A DNA stretch of 64,000 nucleotides from Undaria pinnatifida (lineage: Eukaryota; Sar; Phaeophyceae; Laminariales; Alariaceae): NCBI GenBank assembly GCA_012845835.1, contig JABAKD010000008.1, forward strand, positions 14,197,501-14,261,500, given 5' to 3'. Position 1 is the first letter of the stretch; each line of letters begins with the position of its first letter. The notes beneath the pieces were generated by a model that saw only the letters and a program-made list of their open reading frames with translations, ran no database searches and had not been told where the DNA came from. Shown piece after piece: positions 42,774 through 54,659 of this stretch. A program made the position numbers and the translations under genes.

Positions 42774-43529
42774 TTACCAGCACCCTCCCCCGTACGCCAT
42801 GGGGGGCTGGCTGTACATACCCCAGCCACTTGGGTGTCCCTCGCTAGGGAGAAACGGGTGTTGCTGCCATTGCGGTGCCTCTGGAACGCACGTGCCACCC
42901 ACCACGGCCATGTTTCCGCTGTACGCCGTGTGTAACGGCTGCTCTGGCAGCACTTGCGCAGGGTAATTCGCGTCTCCCCCGTACTGCTGCGCCGGCAGCT
43001 CCATGTATGCACCTTCAGAGTGTTCCCCGTACGTGAAACGGTGTGGTTGCATGTGCGGCAGCGTCGAAGTACAACACATATCCATACCATTGCCGACTTC
43101 GTGTCCGCAAGCCTGAGGGTGCAAGTACTGCATCGGGGCCGGATGCTCTGCCTCATACTGGCAGACTCCTTCGAGGACCCAACCCTGATCACCCTGCTGC
43201 TGCTGCTGTTGCTGCTGCTGCATTGGCGGGGATGTAACCGGGTAACATGTCCCACGAACATCTACCAAGCATTGACCAGGGTGCACCTGCTGCACCGCCG
43301 GCACGGGACACAGCGCCGCAGCAGGTTGTGTCGAGCACTGCTGGACCCCCAAGCCCGGTCCCTCGGAGCGTTTGCTGCCCCCCGTGCTCTCGGAGCTCTC
43401 GAGTTGACAAGTACTGACAGAATCATGGGAGCCACCATGAACACAGCCGTGCTGCTCTGCCAGCGCTTTTCCGGTATACATTTCGAGGAAGGTGATTTCC
43501 GCGGCATCCAGGGTGTCCGACCCGCACAT
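42774..43529 (-). CDS. Gene C, copy 2
   Basis: 251 residues, two more Gln than copy 1 and about a dozen amino-acid changes (for example QTSMQYV to PAPMQYL), with indels in multiples of three, as expected for a translated gene. The ATG at 43529 follows CTACCTAG, so the frame is closed three bases upstream by the TAG that also serves as splice acceptor (AG at 43533-43534). This sets the boundary used for copy 1. The same C-terminal PQWQQHPF...GGGCW is kept. Confidence 0.6.
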   Translation of the reverse strand: MCGSDTLDAAEITFLEMYTGKALAEQHGCVHGGSHDSVSTCQLESSESTGGSKRSEGPGLGVQQCSTQPAAALCPVPAVQQVHPGQCLVDVRGTCYPVTSPPMQQQQQQQQQGDQGWVLEGVCQYEAEHPAPMQYLHPQACGHEVGNGMDMCCTSTLPHMQPHRFTYGEHSEGAYMELPAQQYGGDANYPAQVLPEQPLHTAYSGNMAVVGGTCVPEAPQWQQHPFLPSEGHPSGWGMYSQPPMAYGGGCW

Positions 43530-43925
43530 TTTCTAGGTAGAGGAAGGAGGGGGGCGGGGTCGGGGTTCGGAAGGGCGGGGAGGGAGGGGTAAAATGGCTT
43601 GTTTGAGATAAATTGGGAAGGGTGTAGCGTTACGTTAAGTAGTTTCGTGCCAAAATGCTTGATGGATTCGTGTGTTCCTCTGCCCGACGCGGGCTGTTGT
43701 TAAAATCGGTTCACCGTATCGTTGAGATGGACAGCGAAAACGCCAGTCAATTTCATGCCAATGGAAACGATCTTCTTGGTTGGCCTAGAGTTTCACTTCT
43801 CGAGATACATGGAGATGCACGATTTGTTCGGCTGTTTTTACGAACACGCCAACACTGCTGTGATTCCTGTGAAAAATCCATGAAAACCAGAATATCTCGG
43901 GTATGATTAGCTCCTCTCGAAGCGC

Positions 43926-44191
43926 GCTACGATCGAGGTGAAGCAGTTTTTTTTCTCTAAGTTTTCCTCGACTTGGGAGCTTAAGACCTCTTCTCGACCA
44001 AAAACTGATTTTGGAGAAAAACAAAACTGCTGCCGGGTAAAAAATCCCATGGCCTAGGTACACAAGTAGAAATTATGCAAGAAAAAAAATGGCCTATTAT
44101 TTTTTTTTTCCCCGACGATTTTGGGTTAAGGAGCCCGGTCATTTTGCAGAAACCATTTTCAGACGAAAAGTGATACCTCTATAAATCGTAG
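43926..44191 (-). mobile_element. MITE-like element upstream of gene C, copy 2
   Basis: Counterpart of 20869-21137 with scattered differences and shorter A/T runs. Confidence 0.65.
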
Positions 44192-45331
44192 AAAGCGTCT
44201 CTCGAGAACAAGCATAATGTCACGAATAGTGACGAAAAACAAAACAACAAAAAACACGAGACGTTTCACAAAACTGTAATCCTGTACTCTAATGATATAG
44301 TACACTCAGTTGTCACGAAACACGATAAAATAAGAAAAGTCTGAAAAAAATCGTGAAAACCAAAATGGACGTCCAATATTGTGACGAACGACAAAATTAT
44401 TTTACTTCATAGATTTAGTAGTCGTGCGTCGGAACGTCATTTCACCAAAAATTCAAGCTCAAAAACATCTTGATTTGTTTTCGTCACGAATGGTGGTTGG
44501 TTGGTTGCGTTCGCTAGTATAGGAAGAGTGACCGTGTGTGAATATATCAAGCAAGGAACATCAAGGTGTGAGCACCCTGCCGCGGAGTGGTACGAAAAAG
44601 CCAAAGCAATTTTAAATGGGACGTAATGTAAGCCGTGCCGGGCGAACCTGGACAAGGGCATGTAAGAAGCGAGGAGATAGCAGACAAAAGCAGCAACTAA
44701 AACACTCGACACTAATCAAAACAACAGCAGTGTGCTGCTTTATTTTCGCGGTCTAGATCGCAGCGCATGTTGTGCACAAGAAATACTCAGGAGATGTCTT
44801 AAGCTGTTGTTGGGGCCCGTATATATCTCTGATCGAGCTCGAGCAAGTATCTAGTACCCTAAATTCTCGAATCGATTTTTGATTGAAATCGATAATACGC
44901 ATCGGCTCTCGCCGAGACATGGTAAGGGAAGGTGGCCACTTGATCGCGGAATAATCAGGGCAGGGTACACAAACATTGCTTTCGGATGGCAATCATAGTT
45001 ATCAGACGTATATGCTCTGTCCGGAACACCCGATCGAAGGCACAATTGTGGGCACCACCCACGTCGCAACTGATGCCGCTGCCATAAGCGCAGGACCTGC
45101 GGACAAGCGCCGTGAACCCAAGATGTGGTCGTGCACAGAAGGGGATACATGCAAAATGGTATGTTTTTGTTCTGGAAAGATCATACACCGTATGATCCCC
45201 GTACCAATCAAGGGTGCGCGAGTGTGTCTATATACCTTATCCTTTAAATACCTCGAATCCCAGAATAGCAAAAACCCGACTCCAGAATCGATTGACAGGA
45301 TTGTTTCGAGAGACCAAGCAAAGCACAGGAT

Positions 45332-46504
45332 TCACACCTTCTTTAACACCGCCGCCCGATTGTCGAGGTTCTCGATGACCAGTCCAAACAACTTCTCGGC
45401 GATGTTGTCTCGTTCTGCCACCTGCTTTTCAAGCGCCTCCGCCTCCGCCCTTGCCTTTACAGCCACCGCCGCCAACTCCGCTGCCTCCGCCATCAACACC
45501 TCCGCCAGCTCCGCCGCCGATTTTTCTGGGCGAGCTTGTTGATCACCCAAATCTCCCACAGCTTTCGCCGCGAGGCTTCGCGTGTTGTCAAGGCGCTTTC
45601 CGGCCGCCTTGGATCTCCTGAACTTGTTGATCAGCGGGAGGAGATAGCTGCCGAGCCGCGCTCGCGCGAGAGCCTCCCGACTTGTGGTGACGTCGCTCAG
45701 CGTTGTTATTGCCGACGGAGACGATGATGATGGCGGCTCTGACACCGTGGCTATCGGCGATGATGCCGCTGCCACCACCACCTCCGCCGACACCTTCACC
45801 GACATCTGATTTCCAGCGATCGTCGGCCTGGATCTCCTAAAGTTCTCGACGAGTGGCAGGAGAAGACTGCCTAGCCGCCTTCGTGCGATAGCCTGCTGAT
45901 TGTTGATTTGACCGCCCTCCGTCTCTACTAACGCCGCGGACGACGGTTCCGCGAGCGTTTCGATCGACGACGGTGCCACCACCGCCACGGCCACCTTTGC
46001 CACTGCTACCGCTATCTGATTGCTCGAATCCACGTGTTCCGTAGGACGAGTAGCCGCGGGGTGAGTGGCCTGGTTCTTGTTGTCTGCGGAAGACTCGTCT
46101 GGAGCTGCATCCACCGCGGCGACCTGCTGCTCGTGTTCGGCAGCCGCCGCCACCGCTACCGCCACTGGTACTACCTCGTTGCTCGAGCCGATGACATCCG
46201 CACGACGTCGAGTGGTCGCAGGGTCAGCGGCCTGATTTCTGCTATCCGTGGCGGAAACCTTATCTTGAACCTCGCCTACCACCTGGGTGTGGTCGGCCGT
46301 GTTACGCCTCGCCTCCCCTCGGCGCTGCTTGCGCGCCCTCTCCTTGTTTTTCTTTTTGTGGCGCCGGAGCTCTGACTGGCTTTTTGTCCCGCTGATCCAG
46401 TCGGCAGTGGCGGGCGCGGATGTCGCGGGTGCTGATGCTTGCCGTGGTGGGGACTGAGGGGGTTGGAGGGGCCCTCCGTTACGGTGAATCCCGTGTGGTG
46501 GCAT
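45332..46504 (-). CDS. Gene D, copy 2
   Basis: 390 residues from the ATG at 46504. Same architecture as copy 1: basic N-terminal patch, two duplicated blocks, two ARxRLxSxLLPLVxxFRRS motifs, helical C-terminus. It differs from copy 1 by a few dozen substitutions. The one residue of length difference falls in a Ser run and keeps the frame. Its first codons lie in the degraded third copy, yet the N-terminal MPPHGIHRNG is intact. Confidence 0.7.
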   Translation of the reverse strand: MPPHGIHRNGGPLQPPQSPPRQASAPATSAPATADWISGTKSQSELRRHKKKNKERARKQRRGEARRNTADHTQVVGEVQDKVSATDSRNQAADPATTRRRADVIGSSNEVVPVAVAVAAAAEHEQQVAAVDAAPDESSADNKNQATHPAATRPTEHVDSSNQIAVAVAKVAVAVVAPSSIETLAEPSSAALVETEGGQINNQQAIARRRLGSLLLPLVENFRRSRPTIAGNQMSVKVSAEVVVAAASSPIATVSEPPSSSSPSAITTLSDVTTSREALARARLGSYLLPLINKFRRSKAAGKRLDNTRSLAAKAVGDLGDQQARPEKSAAELAEVLMAEAAELAAVAVKARAEAEALEKQVAERDNIAEKLFGLVIENLDNRAAVLKKV

Positions 46505-47950
46505 ATTTGTCGCTCGCTCCCTGCAAGCCAAGCCAGGTGGAAGCAACGGGGGCCAGGCATTGCACCACTGTGGTGTCAAACGTACTGTTTTATTGCGGGC
46601 GAGCGTCAACAAAAACTCAGTCGATAGTTTGGAAATAAAAAAGCCTAAACATGTTAGCTGCGAATTCGATAAATTTAGAGTCGACACTCATGCAAGCTGC
46701 GTGATACACCTAATTTTGTGACTACACTGGAGGAGTTAAATTAACACACTCGATATGCATGAAAATATGCGGAAGTAAGTGTGGTGAGCTTAATCCCGAC
46801 TGCCACTAAATTGTTGTGGGCAGCACACGAAATAAAATCATTCGCGTACTAATAAAACCCAAATGTACTACTAACCTATCACTAAGCACTACATCAATAC
46901 AAAGCAGTAGTAAATCTGTCAATCTTTTACACTTTGTTATAGTCTAGTCTATACGGCCGGCTTGTTCATTTTTTATTTCTACGCCTGGTTTTAAAAAGTT
47001 GGCGGTTGATGCTTTTGTTAGCTACTACTGATGCTGCGCTTGCACTAAAAACCATGCAAGTTGACATGATAATTGATACTATTAATAGACCCGGAGTGGT
47101 CGATCTATATATACAGGGTGCTGCTGTTTGCTCTCAGAATAGATATCCCCACGCTAAGTACACGTACTATCAATGCAGCATGTATGTACTGTGTAGTGAT
47201 GACTAGGGCCCGAACGACACGGATATCGTAGCAGTATTCGTCTGCACGCTGCAGTGCTCAGTTGAGACCGACGAAACACTTGCAAAAAACGTTCGTTGTT
47301 TCCAAACCTACGCACGAATCATACCAGGTACATACTTTCGCAAAAGTGCGGCCAGCCAGTTACCGCTGTAATCATACCACGCCACGTTTGGCCACACAGC
47401 GGGGCCGCACTCGGATACCAGCAAGGAGCGCAGTTCTCGACGTGGAGGGGGGACGGAGGAGCGGCGTGTACGACATAGCCTCGTGCTCTGCTCTCGATTG
47501 GAAAATGTCATCCATCGCCTACCTGTGATTCACTGGTATACGCTACGACTCGTGCACTCGTACACTCGAGTTGTGATTGTGATACGAGTACTTGTATAGT
47601 ATCGGTGCGAGTCGGGGTCGTTCATGTCTCACCGTCGAAATCTCGTACCCGTGTTCACCCCGACGCTGCGCGTACGTGGCCGAAGAACTTGCTTGGCGAA
47701 CCTGGTGTCTGAGCGAGGCCTTGACAGGGATCGGAACTAGGCGCCTACTGCCGCTACTCTGCTGCCACTGCTGTGCCGATGTCACGAGGTGCTGGGGTGT
47801 TGTGCTGTGTGCGGCGTCAAGCATGAACAATGAAGAACGTTCGAAAACGCGGCGTGACTATGTCCACTATGGGCATAAATGTAATATCTGTTTTGTATCA
47901 ACAATAATATTGTATCGATTATCAAATTTAAATCCAGAGTGGTACGCAAT
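46490..47950. repeat. Head of a degraded third copy of the unit
   Basis: The sequence follows bases 1 to about 1340, and a short piece near 1693, of the unit with many substitutions and indels. Recognisable blocks include the segment with the repeated TACACTCG motif and the block around 47620-47800 that matches about 1080-1290. It carries a ~350-bp insertion at about 46627-46975 that is absent from copies 1 and 2. None of the reading frames seen in the matching part of copy 1 survives, so I treat this part of the unit as non-coding. Confidence 0.85.
46627..46975. mobile_element. ~350-bp insertion specific to copy 3
   Basis: Relative to bases 150-170 of copy 1, copy 3 contains ~350 extra AT-rich bases. 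The ends carry GGAAATAAAAAA and its near reverse complement TTTTTTATTTC, so a small terminal-inverted-repeat element is possible. It has no open frame of note. Confidence 0.4.
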
Positions 47951-48844
47951 GCCGAGACATTTGATTTACCGACGGATGGTACCGACGAATGGACCAATCG
48001 TTTTGAATGCCTCGTGGTTTTGTATCTATAATCGCGCCGCGGTTTTGGCAATGGCCACGCCGCAAAGCACCATGGCATCTCGTGTGTCATCGGCACAACA
48101 TTAGCAGCAGTAGCAGCGGCAGCAGCAGCAGCAGCAGCAGCGGCAGCGGCTATAAAATCACCTAAAATCGATCGCCACCAAGACCTCGCTCGGACACCAG
48201 ATACGTCAAGAGTTTCGGCTACGTACACAGCGCCGGGGTGTACAGGGCACAGCGGTGGTACGAGGCACGATGTTTCGACGGCGGTGATAACTAAATAACC
48301 CCTCTGATTCGTATATGCCGATATATACATTGTATTATCACAGACTCGAGTGTACGACTCGTATATCGTCGTACATCAGGAAGGGGCTCCCCTGGGTATT
48401 TTTTTCCCGATCGAGAGCAGAGAGCAGAGGGAGGCTATGTGTGATGGTACTCCGAGTGGGGGATGCGTGGTTGGTCAGTGTTGGGAAGCGTGCCCCTCAT
48501 GGGTTCCGGTGTCTTTGGTTGGTCTCTCCTCATGGCTCGCTGGATAGACTCAAAGCTTTTATGCATTAGGTCTATTTCCCTAGTCTACATCCTAGAATAC
48601 TATTAATATAAAAGACAGACATAACTGGGCTAATTAGGGTAGGGTACGGTATTGCAGGGTAATGCAGGGTAGTGAGACGAGGGGCGTCCTGCTTGTCCCA
48701 TCATCGTCACCTACGACGGTATCGCCCATTTACGATGGCCTTGACGTGAGTGTGACATATAATATCACGTGGTTTCACCTCAACCATGACATGGTTTCGC
48801 GTCGAATCTATAAACTATCCTTTTACGGAGGGCGCTCCATTACA
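47951..48844. other. Gene-free stretch with AGC microsatellite
   Basis: An (AGC)n tract with GGC interruptions lies at about 48,105-48,152, and TAGGG-like runs at 48,638-48,676. A short TACGGAGGGCGCTCCATTAC motif at 48,826-48,845 is also found, as a better hairpin, at 50,782-50,802. No gene supported. Confidence 0.5.
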
Positions 48845-49202
48845 TTGTTATTGTTACTGTTGTTGTTCTCACATTAGACTAACTCGCATAATCAAGTCCG
48901 TGGTCAAAGGACAGGGTCCAGTCACTCTGGAGCTGAGGAAATACCCCAGGGAAAATCACAAACAAACCAAAGGTGGTACACGCATATATCACAGCTGACG
49001 CAATTCATATGCCTCCACCAGAAACATATAGAAGTGAAATCGGGAGTCAGCCTACGATGTGCCAGGTCTATACCTGGTGCATACGTCTCACTACTCGCGC
49101 CTGGACAAACCGACTATACCGCTTGCCCCCAAGACAACCACGTACATATTGCACGTAGTACCTATCGCTACGCATACGCACGACAGACGCAAGTCAATTG
49201 GA
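48845..49202 (-). mobile_element. SINE-like family 2 member with AAC-type tail
   Basis: Read on the minus strand it starts CCAATTGACTTGCG, continues about 330 bp, contains CTTTGACCACGGACTTG, and ends in an AAC-rich tail (GTT on the plus strand, 48,845-48,867). It matches 54,002-54,340 over its length. Two short blocks (AATTGACTTGCG and TGACCACGG-CTTG) are shared, in the same order, with SINE family 1. Confidence 0.55.
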
Positions 49203-49354
49203 AAGAAGAAACAAAGAAAAAAAAAGAAGAATATATAAAGGGAAGGAAAGAAAAGACAAGGGAAAAGCAAAAAAGGAACGGAAAGAAAAGAAAAGACAAG
49301 AAAATCAAGAAAAGACAAGACAAGAGGAAGCAAAGAAAGGAAAGAGAAAAAAAA
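49203..49354. repeat. Purine-rich (A/G) tract
   Basis: About 150 bp composed almost wholly of A and G in GAAAAG/GGAAAG-type words. Low complexity; no gene. Confidence 0.8.
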
Positions 49355-49557
49355 ATGCCATACTAGCAGACCCTAGGAACTGACTAAAGGCGGCATTGGG
49401 CTCATAGAGGGTATCAAGTGCATCATCAATGGTACCGGGGAGAGAACGCAACATGGCGTCAGGGCCGGTCTTACGATATCTTGTGACGGCCATTGGAAAG
49501 CCCACAAAATTCAAGACGATGATGGCCAGACCCAGACTTCAGTATCTTGGGCATGAC

Positions 49558-49653
49558 GCCCCCCCTTCCCCCCCCCCCGCCCTTCCCCTCCCCCCCTCCC
49601 CATCCCCCTCCCCCCTCCCCCCCTCCCCCCTCCCCCCCTCCCCCCTCCCCCCG
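49558..49653. repeat. C-rich tract (G-rich on minus strand)
   Basis: About 95 bp of runs of 5-10 C separated by single T. The minus strand has many GGGG blocks and could form G-quadruplexes. It lies at the 3' end of the reverse-transcriptase remnant. Confidence 0.8.
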
Positions 49654-49669
49654 GCCGCTTAGAGATGCC

Positions 49670-50046
49670 GACGGTGGATGGCGCTGCTGCAGCCTTTGCG
49701 CGTCGCTCTGCACCTTTGCGTCTCCCCGTTTCATGCTAATTCCGCATGAACAACTCGGCTTCCTCATCTCGTCGAAGCCATCTGCCGGCCTTCTGAGCAG
49801 CCTTTCGCTATCCTTTGAGAAATTTCATTCCAAAGACAGACGTATCCTCCTTCAGATGAGGCATCCAGTCCTTCTCTTGCCCCCCTGAGTAGCCCTTACC
49901 CCCAACAGGCTCCCCAAACATCACCCTCTGTGGCAGACGCTCCTCCCCCATACGTGCTACAAATCCCGCAAACAATATCCTCCGTTTTCGCACTATCGCC
50001 TCTATGCTCTCGGAAGCTGTCTTGGCAAGCACGTCGGCGTACAATA
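49670..50046 (-). pseudogene. Non-LTR retrotransposon reverse-transcriptase C-terminal remnant
   Basis: The minus-strand frame reads DHTLLYADVLAKTASESIE, then RKRRILFAGFVARM, then RLPQRVMFGE, GGQEKDWM and KEDTSVFG. This is the characteristic segment after the catalytic domain in many LINE-type reverse transcriptases. It is dead: two TAG codons fall where Trp is expected (after KFLKG and after ELFMRN), beyond which the frame continues H-E-T-G-R-R-K-G-A-E-R-R-A-K. The 5' side ends exactly at the poly(A) tail of a SINE, so no catalytic YADD region is present in this window. Confidence 0.7.
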
Positions 50047-50057
50047 GGGTGTGGTCG

Positions 50058-50364
50058 TTTTTTTCTTTTTTTTTTCTCACACTTTTCTTTCCAGCTTCTG
50101 GACAAGCCGTGGTCACAGGTGTCGTCCCTTTTCCCCCCCGGTTCTTGCTTTCAATTTTTATCGCGCATAGGGTTCAGCAATCCCGCTGCGCTTCCTTTAT
50201 TCATCGAGTGTCGCTAACTCACGCTCTCGCGCTTTCCGCAAGTCAATTTGTGCACAAGAAAAAGTCCCCACGAATTTGTACGAGCATGCACTCGGCGGGG
50301 CTCGAACTCACGAAACTGACCTATACCAGGCTCGAGGATAACCTGATACGCCACCGGGGCGACC
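50058..50364 (-). mobile_element. tRNA-derived SINE, family 1, copy a
   Basis: On the minus strand it starts GGTCGCCCCGGTGGCG with an A-box-like TGGCGTATCAGG, a B-box-like AGTTCGAGCCC about 34 nt later, a unique body, and a 3' poly(A) (T run on plus at 50,058-50,076). About 307 bp, near-identical to the copies at 52,574 and 53,591. It abuts the LINE remnant; no clear target-site duplication found. Confidence 0.8.
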
Positions 50365-52573
50365 GATACGTTTTAGGCCACCCTGAATAGTCGTAGATGC
50401 AGATCACCTGTCAATCGAAGAATGTCAACAAAACATGCAGAATTGGAAAGGGGATCAAAGATGCGGCTATTCGAAACAAACGAAATCGAGGCTACAGATT
50501 CCGTCAACCCTCGTAGTAGTGAGGGTAAAATGCTCCATGGCAAGAAATACAACCCTATGACGGAGCTCACAACCGTGAGAGCTCGAGAAAGGGCATGTAC
50601 CTACGGTATGTACCAGTAGCAATCGTCCTACGAAAGCACGAAGGGCGCGGCCACTGAGCGCAAGGATGCGAGAAAGGGAGCCAAAGAGGAAGGTATATAG
50701 ACGCGAAAACAACCTCAGAAGAGAAGAAGGGAACACGTTTCACGCTGTGAAGGTCAGGCAAGTTTACGGCCTGACTATCCTTCTACGGAGGACGCTCCGT
50801 TACGTATGTCGTACCCACTCCGCCGTCCTCCCTTCGCGTCAACCATTGTGCTCCTTACCGGTATCCACCTGGCTGCAGTAGCCAGATGAGGCATGGTAGC
50901 GGTAGGTGGTTGGCTGCACGTTTGCGCTCGTACGTCGGCTTTGGAAACGACGAACGTTCATAGCTGTGTTACACGAAGGGTCCAACAAACTGCTGCATGC
51001 AGTCATTGCAGACGATCATGTAACCCACACACGGTGTATGATGCGTGTTGCTCGGATCCCAGCGATCGAAACCATCGCTGACAGAGTCAGGGTTTAACTG
51101 ACTAATTTCTGTATGGCATATCATCTAGATGGAATGATCGGCCCGGCACCTGGGTGCATGCTTTTTGGTCTCGTGTTCGACATGATATGAAAAAGGTGTA
51201 CAACATCAGCCGTTGGCGCATAGCCAACAAAACCTGTGAGGCTTTACTTTCGGACCGCCCGCAACTAAAGCGTGGTCACATCTCTTGGTAGTACTGGGTA
51301 GGGCTACACAAACAAGTCGAGTGGTGTGGATAAATGTTGTATTGGAATTTATATATGTGTAGACTAGTCTACATCCCGGACATTAACTGCCTTCGAAAAC
51401 ATCATCGACACCCCCTGCGTCTTCGAATTTTTTTACACCTGTTCCCAGTCATCGTAGCATAGCCACAGCCAGCCGTCCGCGCGGCCTTGTGTAGCTAGAT
51501 ACTCGAGTCGTGGTTGAACGCTCGTAGCATACGTCGGCGGTGCGTTTGCCGACGCCGCGACATCAACCAGCCAGTTTTTTTTCATGTAAACGCTCCGTGT
51601 TGTCTGTTGTGTTGGGTTTTCTGTTGATTCAAGGTGCGTCGTCGGAACGGCGCCGATTTCTTCGTTTGGTCGACCAGATGGAAGAATCAAATTGATCCCC
51701 GATGTTGCTCGGAGCCAGGGGGGGGGGGGCGACAGGTCCTGCTACAACACAAGTACCTTTAATAGCTTGAATTTATACGCTGTGGCTGGGAAAGGTGTCC
51801 CCGCTCTGAAATTGCATTTCTCGTTTCTATTGTGCAACACATAGATAGAGATGATTCCAGAGCGTTGTTTTTCTTTGTTTTCGCGAGGCACGAGAGTTCT
51901 GTTTTTCTTGTTTTGCGCCCCTATCCTCGATTATTGTCGGCGGCGTACTTGTTTTCCCACGAAGGTCTTCGTTGCTCATCAGCCCCAGCTAGTGAGGCAT
52001 TCCAGCGCTATCACTGTACAGCCGGTGATGAGGTCGCACGGTGTCTCCGACACCTTCGGCTTTAGGTTCGGAGCCCCCGTCAGGACCCACTTTTGGCGGT
52101 CCCGTGCTGGCTCCCCAGCCCATTGGTCGGTTTTCGCTTGACCTCCAGTCTCCTTGCTTGGTGCTGTAGCTGCCCTCAAGGGCCCTCTCCGTCTTCGAAC
52201 CCCGTTGTTGCAGCTTGGCAGCCGGCAAAGCATGTCTCTCTATTTTGACTAGTTTCTCGCCTCTTTATTTGGCGTGCCTCCTGCCTCAAAGGTGCAACAC
52301 GGTACCGGCCACCGTCGTCCTGGCTGTGCAGTCAACAGGTATTTTCCCTCTTGACCATTTTTTCTCATGTTTTCTTATGTTTGTTTTCGGTATACCTTCA
52401 CCTATGGTTCAACGACACACAGGCATCTGTCCTGGTTTCGCAGCCCGTCCTGACTACGCAGTCCACACAGACTGTCCCCTCTTCAGACCCTCCCATTTTT
52501 TTGTTGTGTTTTTCGCGTACATATTGCATGGGTCGAGACTACGTTTCGATCCCAGCCTGGCTTCAGAGCCCAA
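50365..52573. other. Gene-poor stretch between SINEs a and b
   Basis: No gene recognised. The minus-strand frame at 51,433-51,690 and the GC-richer block 51,990-52,230 have somewhat protein-like composition but match nothing I know. A palindrome GTAGACTAGTCTAC lies at 51,359-51,372 and a G run at 51,719-51,730. Confidence 0.45.
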
Positions 52574-52879
52574 TTTTTTTTTTTTTTTCTCACATTTCTA
52601 CTTTCCATCTTCTGGACAAGCCGTGGTCACAGGTGTCGTCCCTTCTCCCCCCCGGTTCTTGCCTTCAATTCTCATCGCGCACAGGGTTCAGCAGTCCCAC
52701 TGCTCGTTGATTTTCCATCGAGTGTTGCTAACTCACGCTCTCGCGCTTTCCGCAAGTCAATTTGTGCGCAAGAAAAAGTCCCCACGACTTTGTACAAGTA
52801 TGCACTCGGGGGGGGTTCGAACTCACGAAACTGACCTATACTAGGCTCGAGGATAAACTGATACGCCACCGGGGCGACC
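52574..52879 (-). mobile_element. tRNA-derived SINE, family 1, copy b
   Basis: Same head, body and A-tail as copy a, with scattered substitutions (for example GTTCGAACCCCC at the B box). T run at 52,574-52,588 on plus. No obvious target-site duplication. Confidence 0.8.
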
Positions 52880-53590
52880 GGCAACAATGGTTTATTTTAG
52901 TTCGGTGTAGTTTGGTTTGGAATTAATTTAGGTTTATGATTTCCTTGGGTTGGTTGTTTTTCTGTTTTTTTTTTGTTTTTTTTGTTTTTTTTGTTTTTTT
53001 TGATAATATTCCTCCAGGGCACGTGAAGAAAAAAAAAAAAACTGGAGACATAGCGTGGGGGTAATATTTTTGTGCGCAGTGTGTAGCATATGAGTGAAAG
53101 GCGGGACGGGACGCCTTGGGAGAGGGCAGAACAGACACTTTCGGGTTTTCGTCATATCCTCCAACGGATTTTTTTACGTGTCTCCACAAGTATGCCGCGG
53201 ACCACGGGGGAGGGCATGCGATGTCCGGGGTAAAACTACTGTACCATTTTTTTTCTCTTTTTCTGAGGCTTTCATTTGAGAAGCTTTCCATATACTACTA
53301 ATACTATGCCTTGCAACAACGTCCGAAACCTGATTTTGAGTATGCTGACACAGCAGTGCAACCCGATCACCAAATCCGGTGGTCTACATAAACCAAAAAG
53401 GTAAAAATTGTATCAAAAAACAAAAATTACAAGGTTCTTATGTTGCAGACCATTTTGGGTGAAGGAGCCCTCCCGGGGCATCCACAAAATATTTTGGCCG
53501 GGACAAATCTACCTCTTTTAATCATCGTATAATAGCAGGCGACCGATGCCTCGAAGAGGCTAAATCTTATGGTGTCCCAATCTAGGTCAT
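52880..53590. other. Gene-free stretch between SINEs b and c
   Basis: Low-complexity T runs at 52,960-53,005. A single degenerate 75-bp-minisatellite-like unit lies at about 53,255-53,290 (TCTGAGGCT...TTGAG-AGCT). A part of the MITE-like family (GGGTGAAGGAGCCC...) is at about 53,450-53,540. Confidence 0.45.
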
Positions 53591-53904
53591 TTTTTTTTTT
53601 TTTAATTTTTTTTGCACACTTTTACTTTCCAGCTTCTGGACAAGCCGTGGTCACAGGTGTCATCCCTTCTCCTCCCCGGTTCTTGCCTTCAATTTTTATC
53701 GCGCATAGGGTTCAGCAATCCCGCTGCGCTTCGATCATTCATCGAGTGTCGCTAACTCACGCTCTCGCGCTTTCCGCAAGTCAATTTGTGCACAAGAAAA
53801 AGTCCCCACGAATTTGTACGAGCATGCACTCGGCGGGGCTCGAACTCACGAAACTGACCTATACCAGGCTCGAAGATAACCTGATACGCCACCGGGGCGA
53901 CCGG
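53591..53904 (-). mobile_element. tRNA-derived SINE, family 1, copy c, with target-site duplication
   Basis: Same family as copies a and b. It is flanked by TAGGTCAT on both sides (53,583-53,590 and 53,905-53,912), an 8-bp target-site duplication. This supports LINE-machinery retrotransposition and fixes the element ends. Confidence 0.85.
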
Positions 53905-54001
53905 TAGGTCATACTAGATCTTGATCTCAGCAAGATCCACTCAACGTAAGACCTGTGGTGTACTCTTTCCTTTATCTTTTTTTCTGTTCTTTGTTTTTTT
54001 G

Positions 54002-54597
<596 letters not shown>

Positions 54598-54659
54598 AAT
54601 CCCGCCGAGAAAGGGGGGTGTTTTGTCCCCCGATGCCAATCACCCTTTCATCAGGTTGT

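Larger units (their letters stand above)
23441..46489. repeat. 23-kb tandem segmental duplication, copy 2
   Basis: This is a direct repeat of 1-23440. It is about 390 bp shorter, mainly because the 75-bp minisatellite has five fewer units, with two extra single G insertions inside that array. All four genes are open here, including gene A, which is frameshifted in copy 1. The right end at 46489 runs straight into a third, degraded copy. Confidence 0.97.

Noticed and set aside
51433-51690. 85-codon minus-strand frame with plausible composition
   Set aside because: Single copy, no homologue or domain recognised, and no start or splice context strong enough to support a gene.
52215-52844. 209-codon plus-strand frame
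   Set aside because: Its second half is the antisense of SINE copy b, and the first half matches nothing known.
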